A DNA stretch of 64,000 nucleotides, taken from the NCBI RefSeq assembly GCF_923079645.1, contig NZ_CAKLPY010000001.1, forward strand, positions 1,694,001 through 1,758,000, read 5' to 3'. This stretch comes from Emticicia aquatica. Lineage in GTDB: Bacteria > Bacteroidota > Bacteroidia > Cytophagales > Spirosomataceae. Positions 1 to 7,894 of this stretch are shown piece by piece. Position 1 is the stretch's first letter; the number at the start of each line of letters is the position of its first letter. The notes beneath the pieces were generated by a model that was not told the DNA's origin, searched no databases, and saw only the letters and a list, made by a program, of their open reading frames with translations. The position numbers and the translations under genes were made by a program.

Positions 1-667
1 CTGATTCTACTTTATAAGTAGTTGACTGATAATTGTTTGGATTAATTTTTATGACTTTTTCTACCCAATCTGCTTCATAATTTACACCAAATGCTTTCAT
101 TTGTTCCAAAGTCATTTTGATATAAGGAATTGAACCTAAATCCCCTGTCAAACAAATCGTCAAACCATTTGGTAAAGTAGGAGCAATCATCAATAATGCC
201 GAAATATATTGGCTACTTACGTCACCTCTAATGGTAACTTCATTGGATTTTTGTTCAGAAAAACCTTTAATATGTAAAGGTGGATAACCTTCATTTTTTA
301 GATAATCAATTTCAGCTCCAATTGTACGAAGTGCATCAACCAAAATTCCGATTGGACGCTCACACATACGAGGCGTACCAGTCATAATTTTATTTTGATT
401 TGTAGCCGAAAAAAAAGCTGTCAAAAATCGCATTGTTGTACCAGCATCAATTACATCGGCGGTTTGTTCGCTTGATTTCAACAAACGAATCATTGTTTGT
501 GTGTCACGAGCGGTTGAAAGATTTTGTAAATTCTGTGATTCTACGCCTGCCTTAAAATTAGCTAATGCGTTGATAATTAATGCTCTATTGCTTTCTGATT
601 TTGAAGAAGCTAATGCTATTTTAACATCAAATGGGTTGGTGCTTTTACGAAGGAGTATCTTATCCAT
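1..667 (-). CDS. aroA: 3-phosphoshikimate 1-carboxyvinyltransferase (EPSP synthase), C-terminus cut by window edge
   Basis: Transfers enolpyruvate from PEP to shikimate-3-phosphate in the cytosolic shikimate pathway. I translated this frame by hand. It starts MDKILLRKST at the ATG whose complement is 665-667 and stays open for 222 codons to base 1, about half of a usual ~410-residue enzyme. Family marks: SNRALIINAL near residue 27 (substrate-binding SxxNR segment), a DAGTTMRFLTAF block (family D-x-G-[TS]-[TAS]-x-R), the GTPRMCERPI segment, and SSQYISALLM (family SSQ motif). No in-frame ATG lies upstream. The divergent neighbour family is unrelated. The rest of the gene lies outside the window. 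Confidence 0.93.
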   Translation of the reverse strand, partial: MDKILLRKSTNPFDVKIALASSKSESNRALIINALANFKAGVESQNLQNLSTARDTQTMIRLLKSSEQTADVIDAGTTMRFLTAFFSATNQNKIMTGTPRMCERPIGILVDALRTIGAEIDYLKNEGYPPLHIKGFSEQKSNEVTIRGDVSSQYISALLMIAPTLPNGLTICLTGDLGSIPYIKMTLEQMKAFGVNYEADWVEKVIKINPNNYQSTTYKVES

Positions 668-738
668 TAATTTTGCTTTGGTTCTGTAATTGGCTACAAA
701 GATAAGAATATAATAGTTAAATTTAAAGTTTTGAATGG

Positions 739-2196
739 CTATATCCAACCACTTTCAATAGCAATTTTTACAGCTTCAGCTTTACTATTTATCTCTAATT
801 TTTGATAAATATTTTTGATGTGTGTACGCACAGTATGTGGACTTATAAATAAAGCATCGCTTATATCTTGATAAGTAAAACCTTTGGCAAATGCAGCTAA
901 AATTTCAATTTCACGTTTCGATAATAGCTCTTTTTTCTGTAAAACATTGGTTTCAACTACTTGTTTATCAGCAACTTTGAGCGGAGTTCCTATTTTCAAG
1001 TTCGAAAACAAATATTCTTTTACCCTAAAAATGATGGCAATCGAAAGTATGATAATTTCAAATAAAAAACCTATTAAATAAGCATAAGGTTGTACTATAC
1101 GAATGTCTAGAAAATAAGTAAAATATTGAGATAAAAAATATAATATAGTGGGCGGGATTATAGAAATTAAATAAATTTTCGACATTGAATTTTTATTAGC
1201 ACTTACCAAAAGTGTTAGGATTAGAATGCCAATATTTATTAAGAAAAATATTCTTCCAAGCCAACCAATCACCTGAATATAGTTATCTGAAACAAATCCA
1301 AGCCATATCGGAGAAAAGATGGAGTGTACCAATAAAAGCCAAAAAACAATGATTAATATTCTGAGAATTCGTTCATAAATGGGTTGACTTGCTAATGAAA
1401 GCTTTGTAAAAGCTATTACAAATAATAGATTCCAAAAAAACAATCCATAAGTAAAATACTGCGTAAGGTCAAAAATATCATTTCTTAAAATAATTGTCGG
1501 TAAATATTCATATAAATAGCCTTCTAAATTTAAGAAAATCAGTATTATAGAAACAATGTACATGCCATAAAGCATGAAAATACGCATTTTAAGAATAAAA
1601 CCTATCGCAAAATTTACTAAACCGACAAGTATAAAAATACCGATGATAATTCCCCAAAAAAAATTGGTTTGTTGGTCATTTCGCTCAAAATCCCTTTTAT
1701 TCCAAATTGTCATTGGAAATTTGTTGGTGTTTAGAAAACTTTTGCCCTTTATATAAATTGTATAAACTTTTTTGGTTTCTAAATTTAAAGGAAACACAAA
1801 GTCACGGTGCATATAAGGGCGATTCTCACTACTTGTTTTACTACTTAAATGCTCGTATTGCTGAACAATCTTCTTATCATCAACTACAAAAAAACACAAA
1901 TCATCAAAAATTGCACTATTGATATGAAAAAGTAATAATTTACTTTCTGAAACTTGGATTTTAAACCTCACCCACCCTGCACGATTTCCCCAGCCAAAAT
2001 TTGGAATTCCTACTTTTGACTTTTCAAAAAGAGACGCTTTTTCATTAATTAAATCGCTGATAGTTAATGCATTAGATTTATCTGTCAATGTAAAAATATG
2101 CTCTTTTATTTCTTCATTAGCAACACCTTTTTTAAGTGAAATAACTTCTTGTCCGAATGTCAAAATGGGTAAAAGAATAAAGATAATAAATCGCAT
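739..2196 (-). CDS. membrane-bound LuxR-type transcription regulator with 7TMR-DISM sensor
   Basis: The start is placed at ATG 2196 because it begins a clean signal peptide (MRFIIFILLPILTFGQ). The frame extends upstream but the extra N-terminus looks non-coding. 485 residues. Order: signal peptide; extracytoplasmic 7TMR-DISMED2-like beta domain (about 20-180, with WVRFKIQV and VYTIYIKG strands); seven hydrophobic helices (about 190-395); linker; GerE/LuxR helix-turn-helix at the C-terminus (LLSKREIEILAAFAKG, ISPHTVRTHIKNIYQKL). No kinase or receiver domain lies between sensor and HTH, so it looks like a one-component regulator that stays in the inner membrane. Signal and target genes are unknown. 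The 95-codon frame across the 105-bp divergent gap is a possible target. Confidence 0.88.
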   Translation of the reverse strand: MRFIIFILLPILTFGQEVISLKKGVANEEIKEHIFTLTDKSNALTISDLINEKASLFEKSKVGIPNFGWGNRAGWVRFKIQVSESKLLLFHINSAIFDDLCFFVVDDKKIVQQYEHLSSKTSSENRPYMHRDFVFPLNLETKKVYTIYIKGKSFLNTNKFPMTIWNKRDFERNDQQTNFFWGIIIGIFILVGLVNFAIGFILKMRIFMLYGMYIVSIILIFLNLEGYLYEYLPTIILRNDIFDLTQYFTYGLFFWNLLFVIAFTKLSLASQPIYERILRILIIVFWLLLVHSIFSPIWLGFVSDNYIQVIGWLGRIFFLINIGILILTLLVSANKNSMSKIYLISIIPPTILYFLSQYFTYFLDIRIVQPYAYLIGFLFEIIILSIAIIFRVKEYLFSNLKIGTPLKVADKQVVETNVLQKKELLSKREIEILAAFAKGFTYQDISDALFISPHTVRTHIKNIYQKLEINSKAEAVKIAIESGWI

Positions 2197-2301
2197 AAAT
2201 TGTCGTATTTGTTGGCAATTTAAGTAAAATACCACAAATGAGGTATTGATTAGTGCTTTTTTGTGTGGGTCATTTGCAGAAAGGTTTTCAACTTTATTGC
2301 C

Positions 2302-2589
2302 ATGAAAAAAAAACATCTGCATTTGAATCAAATAAAGCTTTTTATCAATGAACAAAACTTTATTATTGACTTTGATTCAACGCAAGAACAAAACCTAAAT
2401 CCATACTTCGGCATTATAGAAACGCTTTTGCTACTCAAAAGAATAAGAAAAAAAAATCGAATCACAAATGCTATTTATTTATCAATGCTCCATCGAAAGT
2501 TTAGAAAACAGATTCAACTAAAACATCCACCTAATTGGAAAATAATATTTCTTGCAACGATTGGTCAAATCTTAGGATTCAGAATTTAA
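2302..2589 (+). CDS. small hypothetical protein, 95 aa
   Basis: Not recognised. ATG at 2302 (MKKKHLHLNQ) gives 95 basic residues with no signal peptide and no convincing membrane helix, although the last 15 residues (IIFLATIGQILGF) are hydrophobic. It is the only substantial frame between the divergent LuxR-type regulator and the secreted protein at 2627. A longer upstream start (2263) would extend into the putative control region. Codon use is ordinary for the window. It may be a real small gene or a chance frame in AT-rich DNA. Confidence 0.45.
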   Translation: MKKKHLHLNQIKLFINEQNFIIDFDSTQEQNLNPYFGIIETLLLLKRIRKKNRITNAIYLSMLHRKFRKQIQLKHPPNWKIIFLATIGQILGFRI

Positions 2590-2626
2590 AGCAATTGCAT
2601 TAAAAAAAACTATTTATTAAATATCT

Positions 2627-3658
2627 ATGAAAATAATTTTATTGTTACTTATTACTCCTATTTCAATTTTCGGTCAATATACCATACAAAATAATACAAG
2701 TAGTGTTACCATTTTGCCAAATAGCATTCAGACATTAAAAACCAATGATACTGATACAACTAATGTGGCAATGGGAAAAGATGCATTAAAAAATAATATA
2801 TCAACGGTAACAAGTAATTGGGGATATTATAATGTTGCAATCGGGTTCAATAGTCTATATAAAACTGGTTCATCCATTTTCTCTCAAGCTGCTTCAAACA
2901 CAGCTATCGGAAAAGGTGCGTTATACAACAATACAATTGGAAGTAATAATATTGCTATTGGTAATGATGCGGGGCATGATGCTGATGATTCCGATAAATT
3001 ATATATTACTCCTTATAGAAGTACTTTTCCGCTAATTTGGGGTGATTTCAAGAATCATTTATTGGGATTTAATGGCTATTTGGGCATTCAAACAAAAACA
3101 CCAGCAGATGTATTACATATCCACGATTATTTATACCCTAGAAGTTATGCTAGATTTACATCTACATTATCTGGTTCTACTGAGCCAAATGGACTTAGAA
3201 TTGGTATTTCAGAGTTGAATAATGGAGAAATAATTAATTATGAAAATAACTCTTTAATTTTTGGCACAAATGCCTTGAAAAGAATGACAATTGCAGCTAA
3301 TGGTAACGTTGGAATAAATACAGAATTACCAAATGCTCAATTAGACGTAAACGGTTTTACAAAACTTGGTTCAGATGCTCCCAAAATTAAATTAAAAAAA
3401 CTAACCGGAACTACTAAGAATTTTGAAGGTGGTAATACACTTTTCCTACATGAGTTGACTCCTTCTAAAATTATTGCAATCAATGTTTTGGTTGAATATT
3501 CTCTCGATAGTACTATTCCTCATGGTTATACAATATCCAATGGTTATGAATTTCATTTTTTTCAAGTTTCGCAATATATCGTTATTACAACAAAAACTGG
3601 AAATTCCTCTAATATTTTAGGAAAACCAATTAAAATTCTCATTACTTACGAAGAATAA
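2627..3658 (+). CDS. secreted protein with YadA-type head repeats
   Basis: 343 residues with a signal peptide (MKIILLLLITPISIFGQ). Residues about 45-125 carry at least four copies of the collagen-binding YadA/haemagglutinin head motif: NVAMGKDALKNN, NVAIGFNSLY, NTAIGKGALYNN and NNIAIGNDAG. In trimeric autotransporter adhesins this repeat folds as a left-handed beta roll. No YadA anchor barrel and no T9SS sorting domain follow. The remainder has lines such as GNVGINTELPNAQLDVNG, which resembles tail-fibre or S74-type stalk segments common in Bacteroidota secreted proteins. Exported, possibly trimeric and surface-associated (inference). Function unknown. Confidence 0.75.
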   Translation: MKIILLLLITPISIFGQYTIQNNTSSVTILPNSIQTLKTNDTDTTNVAMGKDALKNNISTVTSNWGYYNVAIGFNSLYKTGSSIFSQAASNTAIGKGALYNNTIGSNNIAIGNDAGHDADDSDKLYITPYRSTFPLIWGDFKNHLLGFNGYLGIQTKTPADVLHIHDYLYPRSYARFTSTLSGSTEPNGLRIGISELNNGEIINYENNSLIFGTNALKRMTIAANGNVGINTELPNAQLDVNGFTKLGSDAPKIKLKKLTGTTKNFEGGNTLFLHELTPSKIIAINVLVEYSLDSTIPHGYTISNGYEFHFFQVSQYIVITTKTGNSSNILGKPIKILITYEE

Positions 3659-3680
3659 TCATCAGATTATAGATTTACAT

Positions 3681-4277
3681 TTATAATGATTTAAAAATCC
3701 GAATCCGATAATTTTCAGTAATTCGTTTGCTACGAAATTGATTAGAAATAATACCCATCAAAGGCTGAGCAGCAGTAAGAATAATAGCAACAGGCAACTT
3801 TTTACTTTTAAGCGGTTGTGTTCCCCAATATGCCCATTCAAAAAGTAAATATCCGAGCGGAGCAAATGTAGTAAAATTTACTCTTAATGGTTTCTTAGGT
3901 CTTTTGTAAATACGCTCTATTTCATTCAATTTTATTTCTACATATTCGTATCGGTTGGTTACTTCGTTAAGTGAAGTTACCACAAAAGAAGAATCATTAA
4001 TGGCGTAAATATCATTTTCAAATACAAAATCATCTTTTGTTTTGAATCTAAAAACATCGCCTTCGTAAAACCTCGTTCTACTATTTGTTCTGAGATTTTC
4101 TAAAACCAAATAATAACCTTTATTAAAAATTGCTCTTGCTCGGTTTGGGTCTTTTTGATAAATAATTTCTTCAACAGATTTGGCAGTTCGTTGATGAAAA
4201 TCTTGCGAAAACGCATGATTTGACAAAACAACTAAAATGAAAATGAGAAACCGATATTTTAGTTGGATGTTTTTCAT
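3681..4277 (-). CDS. exported hypothetical protein
   Basis: 198 residues; signal peptide ending near HAFSQ. The middle (about 45-125) looks like a small beta-rich domain (YEGDVFRFKTKDDFVFENDIYAIND...), and residues about 135-180 hold a hydrophobic stretch (LGYLLFEWAYWG, LPVAIILTAAQPLMG) that could be one or two membrane segments. Not recognised as a named family. It lies just downstream of the DUF502 gene on the same strand, with a 51-bp gap that holds competing inverted repeats (see 4275-4323), so it may be co-transcribed and controlled at the RNA level. Confidence 0.75.
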   Translation of the reverse strand: MKNIQLKYRFLIFILVVLSNHAFSQDFHQRTAKSVEEIIYQKDPNRARAIFNKGYYLVLENLRTNSRTRFYEGDVFRFKTKDDFVFENDIYAINDSSFVVTSLNEVTNRYEYVEIKLNEIERIYKRPKKPLRVNFTTFAPLGYLLFEWAYWGTQPLKSKKLPVAIILTAAQPLMGIISNQFRSKRITENYRIRIFKSL

Positions 4278-4323
4278 TGTTGAGATATTAATATTTGGAG
4301 TGAACGAAGCGTTCGCTCAACAA
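4275..4323 (-). promoter_or_regulatory. overlapping inverted repeats around the start codon of the downstream gene
   Basis: On the + strand, arms GAGTGAACG (4298-4306) and CGTTCGCTC (4310-4318) form a 9-bp stem (one G-T pair) with a 3-base loop. A second pair, TTGTTGAG (4277-4284) and CTCAACAA (4316-4323), shares bases with the first and reaches the ATG at 4275-4277. In the leftward transcript the two helices exclude each other and the second would occlude the start. No U-run follows, so a terminator is unlikely. Confidence 0.35.
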
Positions 4324-4328
4324 AAGTT

Positions 4329-4925
4329 TTATTCTTTGATAGAAACGCCACCTGAAACGATCAATTTCATTACTTCAGCACTTGGCATATCAAGCATTTG
4401 GACGTTTTCCTTCGGTACTAAAATCAATTCTCCCGAAAAAGCATAACTATGCGGAAAATAAACCGCTACCATATTACTAACGCCCAAATTAGTTAAATCA
4501 TTTTGTGTAATGAAACCTATTTTATGAACCCCCGCATCTTTGTTAATCAACACAATTGCAGCTTGGGTAAATTTTCTTTTATCACCAACAAATGCAGAAA
4601 TCAAATCTTTGAATGCGAAATAGAAAATCCGTACAAGTGGCAAATGACTAATTGCATTTTCGATCAGATTTTGGATCGTTTGGGGAAGTAAAACCGAAAA
4701 AGTAAAACCCGTAATCATTGTACCCAGAATCACAATTAATGAACCAAGCCCTGGAATAATTAAATCACGGTTAGGGTCTTCGGTTGGGATTCTGATTCTA
4801 ATGATATTGTCCACAAAATCGAAAGCACCCAAAAGAATAAATATTGTAAACCCAATTGGTGCAACAAATAATAGTCCTCTTATAAAATATGATAATAGGC
4901 GGCTCAGTATAGGTCTTTCTGTCAT
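4329..4925 (-). CDS. DUF502 family inner-membrane protein
   Basis: 198 residues matching the DUF502 layout: a first membrane helix (LLSYFIRGLLFVAPIGFTIFILLGAF, about 8-33), a second (LGSLIVILGTMITGFTFSVLLP, about 60-82), then a cytoplasmic domain with the conserved LPLVRIFYFAFKDLISAF segment, an IGFITQ strand and the block AVYFPHSYAFSGELILVP followed by a conserved SAEVMKLIVSGG. Family function is not established, though plant relatives are linked to membrane trafficking. The gene probably leads a two-gene leftward unit with the exported hypothetical at 3681. Confidence 0.88.
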   Translation of the reverse strand: MTERPILSRLLSYFIRGLLFVAPIGFTIFILLGAFDFVDNIIRIRIPTEDPNRDLIIPGLGSLIVILGTMITGFTFSVLLPQTIQNLIENAISHLPLVRIFYFAFKDLISAFVGDKRKFTQAAIVLINKDAGVHKIGFITQNDLTNLGVSNMVAVYFPHSYAFSGELILVPKENVQMLDMPSAEVMKLIVSGGVSIKE

Positions 4926-5023
4926 AAGTAGTTTTTTTTTCGTTAATTAGCACGATTTATTTATTTAAAACATTTTTGCAACACTAAAAGTTTTAACAAA
5001 ACACTAAACAACTCTTTTATTTA

Positions 5024-7825
5024 ATGAAAAAAATCATCCACCTCATTCTGACATTTGCTGTATCTTCTCAGCTTTTTTCTCAAAAACTTAATATTCCAAT
5101 TCCTAACAATCCTGCCGTAAAAGTTGGAACGCTCAAAAATGGATTAAAATATTACATTTTGAAAAATGCTGAACCTAAAAACCGCATGGAATTACGTTTG
5201 GTCGTAAACGCTGGTTCGGTTTTAGAAACCGATGCTCAACAAGGTTTAGCTCATTTCATGGAACACATGAATTTTAATGGAACAAAGAATTTCCCTAAAA
5301 ATGACCTTGTGAATTTCTTGCAAAAATCTGGGATGAAATTCGGTGCTGACCTTAACGCTTCAACTGGTTTTGACGAAACTATTTATCAACTACAAGTTCC
5401 GACAGATTCAATCAGACTATTTGAAAGAGCATTCCAAATATTGGCCGATTGGTCGAGTTTGGCCACGCTTGATACAGCCGAAATAAACAAAGAACGTGGA
5501 ATAATTCTAGAAGAAGAACGTTCGAGAGGAAAGAATGCACAATCTCGAATTCAACAAAAACTTTATCCTCTTTTATTCAATAATTCTCGTTATGCCGATA
5601 GACTTCCAATAGGAAAAGTTGAGATTTTGAAGACTTTTAATCCTGAAGAAATCGTAAAATTTTATAAGGATTGGTATCGCACCGATTTGATGGCGGTGAT
5701 TGCGGTTGGAGATTTTGACCAAGAAAAAGTTGAAAGTTTGATTCAAGAAAAATTTTCTAGCTTGAAAGCACCGAAAAATGCTCCCAAAAGAACTAAATAT
5801 GAAATCCCTCCTGCTGCAGGAACATCCGTTTCGTTGATTTTAGATAAGGAAATTCCACAAACAACTTTTCAGATGCTCACGAAATTGCCTCGTGAAAAAA
5901 CAATTACTCAAGCCGATTACAGAACTGATATAGCAGAAAACCTTTACAATCAAATGTTAGGTAATCGTTTGCAAGAAATCAGTAAGCAGCCAAATGCTCC
6001 ATTTGTGTTCGGAATTATGAGTTATTCACCATTTTTGGCGAGTTTAGATGTTTTTCAAGCAATAGTTTTACCAAAAAATGCTGAAGGATTAGAAAAAGCA
6101 ATCAAAGCAATTATTGATGAACAAGAACGCTTGAAAAGATTTGGATTCACCAAAGGCGAACTTGAAAGAGCTAAAAAAGAATATTTTACTAGCGTCGAAA
6201 AAGCTTATAAAGAAAAGGACAAAACTAAATCGGCTGCATTTGTTAATGGCTTAGTTCAAAATTATTTGCAAGGAACTTCATACACAAATGCTGATTTTCG
6301 ATTCGAGTTCACCAAAAACAACCTTGATGGAATTACACTTGAAGAAATAAATGCTATTTCCAAAAAAATCATTAAGGAAGAAAATAGGGTTGGAATTGTA
6401 ATTGGTTCGGAAAAAGATAAGGAAAAGTTACCAAGTGAAGATAAAATCAGAGAATTAATTAATTATAAAAACCCTGATTTGAAACCTTATGAAGATGATG
6501 CTATTTTGACGCCAATTCTTGAAAAAATTCCAGAAGGAACAAAAGTTGTTTCGGAGAAAAAAATCGAATCAATTGGAGTCACAGAATTGATTTTTGGCAA
6601 TGGTGCTAAAGTTGCGTTGAAACCAACAATTTTTAAAAATGACCAGATTATTTTCTCTGCAACCAGCAAAGGTGGCACTTCTCTTTATAATGATGTAGAT
6701 TATTTTTCGGCCGAAATGGCATCAAATATTGCTTCTCAAGGTGGTGTTAGTAAACTTTCGGATATTCAACTTGACAAAGCCTTGGCAGGAAAAGTGGCAA
6801 ATGTATATACATACGTTGGTGAATTAAACGAAGGTATTGGCGGAAGTACAAGTCCAAAAGATTTAGAAACGGCTTTGCAGTTGATGTACGCCTACGTAAC
6901 GCAACCACGCCGTGATGATGAAGTTGTGAAAAATTTCTTGAAAAATGAGAAAGAATTGCTCGCAAATTCAATCAAAACACTTACACCTGAAAAAGTATTT
7001 GGTGATACTATCAGCACCACACTTTATCAAAATCATCCAAGAAGGTTACCAAATAAAGCCGAAGATGTTGACAAAGTAAATATTGACCGTGCCTTTGAAA
7101 TTTACAAAGAACGGTTTGCAGATTTTAGTGACTTTACTTTCGTTTTTGTAGGTAACTTTGATATTGAAAAAATAAAGCCTTTACTCGAAAAATATATTGG
7201 AGGCTTACCTTCACTCAAACGTCAAGAGTCATTTAAAGACCTAAATATTAGCAAAGTAAAAGGAAAAATAGAAAAAAATATTTATAAAGGTCTAGAAGAC
7301 AAAGCAAGAGTAAATCTTCAATTTAACGGTGATTTTGGTTATTCAGAAGAAGAATTAGTTAATTTGGATGCATTAGCCGAAATTCTTGATATTAAACTCA
7401 CAGAAAAACTCCGTGAAGAAGCTGGCGGTGTATATACTCCAAGTATTCGTTCTTCTTACGAAAAACTACCGAAAGCAACTTATAATTTAACAATTTCGTT
7501 TGGTTGTTCACCTGCAAATGCTGAAAAATTGGTTCAATTAACTTTAGATGAAATTGCTAAAATTAAAACAAATGGGCCAGAAAAAATTGATGTAGAAAAG
7601 GTAATTGCCGAAGAAAAACGCTCAATAGAGCTTCAACTAAAAGAAAATGGTTTTTGGGCATCTTACTTATTAGACCAATATTCTGATGGAGAAGACCTAA
7701 ATTATATCCTTCGCTTTAACAATGAGTTGATTGATAAAATCAGTATTGAAAGTGTAAAAAAAGCAGCTAATCAGTTTTGTGATGAAAACATGGCTAAGTT
7801 TGTTTTGCTACCAGAAAAAAAATAA
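5024..7825 (+). CDS. M16 family zinc metallopeptidase (pitrilysin/PqqL-like), exported
   Basis: 933 residues, two-lobed M16 peptidase of full length. Signal peptide MKKIIHLILTFAVSSQLFSQ. Inverted zinc motif HxxEH is intact: H77-F-M-E80-H81 inside GLAHFMEHMNFNGT. The distal glutamate is expected in the EERSRGKNAQSRI helix about 75 residues later. The N-terminal half carries the active site. The C-terminal half (about 480 onward) is the inactive M16_C repeat with the R/Y-type substrate-binding segment near LREEAGGVYTP (RxxxGxxY). Degrades oligopeptides in the periplasm (family knowledge). Monocistronic: a strong bidirectional terminator lies 15 bases downstream. Confidence 0.93.
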   Translation: MKKIIHLILTFAVSSQLFSQKLNIPIPNNPAVKVGTLKNGLKYYILKNAEPKNRMELRLVVNAGSVLETDAQQGLAHFMEHMNFNGTKNFPKNDLVNFLQKSGMKFGADLNASTGFDETIYQLQVPTDSIRLFERAFQILADWSSLATLDTAEINKERGIILEEERSRGKNAQSRIQQKLYPLLFNNSRYADRLPIGKVEILKTFNPEEIVKFYKDWYRTDLMAVIAVGDFDQEKVESLIQEKFSSLKAPKNAPKRTKYEIPPAAGTSVSLILDKEIPQTTFQMLTKLPREKTITQADYRTDIAENLYNQMLGNRLQEISKQPNAPFVFGIMSYSPFLASLDVFQAIVLPKNAEGLEKAIKAIIDEQERLKRFGFTKGELERAKKEYFTSVEKAYKEKDKTKSAAFVNGLVQNYLQGTSYTNADFRFEFTKNNLDGITLEEINAISKKIIKEENRVGIVIGSEKDKEKLPSEDKIRELINYKNPDLKPYEDDAILTPILEKIPEGTKVVSEKKIESIGVTELIFGNGAKVALKPTIFKNDQIIFSATSKGGTSLYNDVDYFSAEMASNIASQGGVSKLSDIQLDKALAGKVANVYTYVGELNEGIGGSTSPKDLETALQLMYAYVTQPRRDDEVVKNFLKNEKELLANSIKTLTPEKVFGDTISTTLYQNHPRRLPNKAEDVDKVNIDRAFEIYKERFADFSDFTFVFVGNFDIEKIKPLLEKYIGGLPSLKRQESFKDLNISKVKGKIEKNIYKGLEDKARVNLQFNGDFGYSEEELVNLDALAEILDIKLTEKLREEAGGVYTPSIRSSYEKLPKATYNLTISFGCSPANAEKLVQLTLDEIAKIKTNGPEKIDVEKVIAEEKRSIELQLKENGFWASYLLDQYSDGEDLNYILRFNNELIDKISIESVKKAANQFCDENMAKFVLLPEKK

Positions 7826-7840
7826 AAGTTTTGTTAATAA

Positions 7841-7884
7841 AAAAAGAGGCTGTTCTGAAAATATTTTCAGAACAGCCTCTTTTT
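7841..7884. terminator. bidirectional rho-independent terminator
   Basis: A perfect 44-base palindrome: AAAAAGAGGCTGTTCTGAAA.. on the left is mirrored exactly on the right, with A-run/T-run ends serving both directions. It sits between the convergent M16 peptidase and ABC-F genes. Confidence 0.95.
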
Positions 7885-7894
7885 TTATTATTGT

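Noticed and set aside
3657..3700. Terminator between the YadA-like gene and the convergent hypothetical
   Set aside because: Only short AT-only arms (ATTATA/TATAAT) with a long loop and no U-run; too weak to list.
6487..6971. Antisense frames inside the M16 peptidase gene
   Set aside because: The sense frame encodes a continuous, full-length two-lobed M16 protein; the antisense products resemble nothing.
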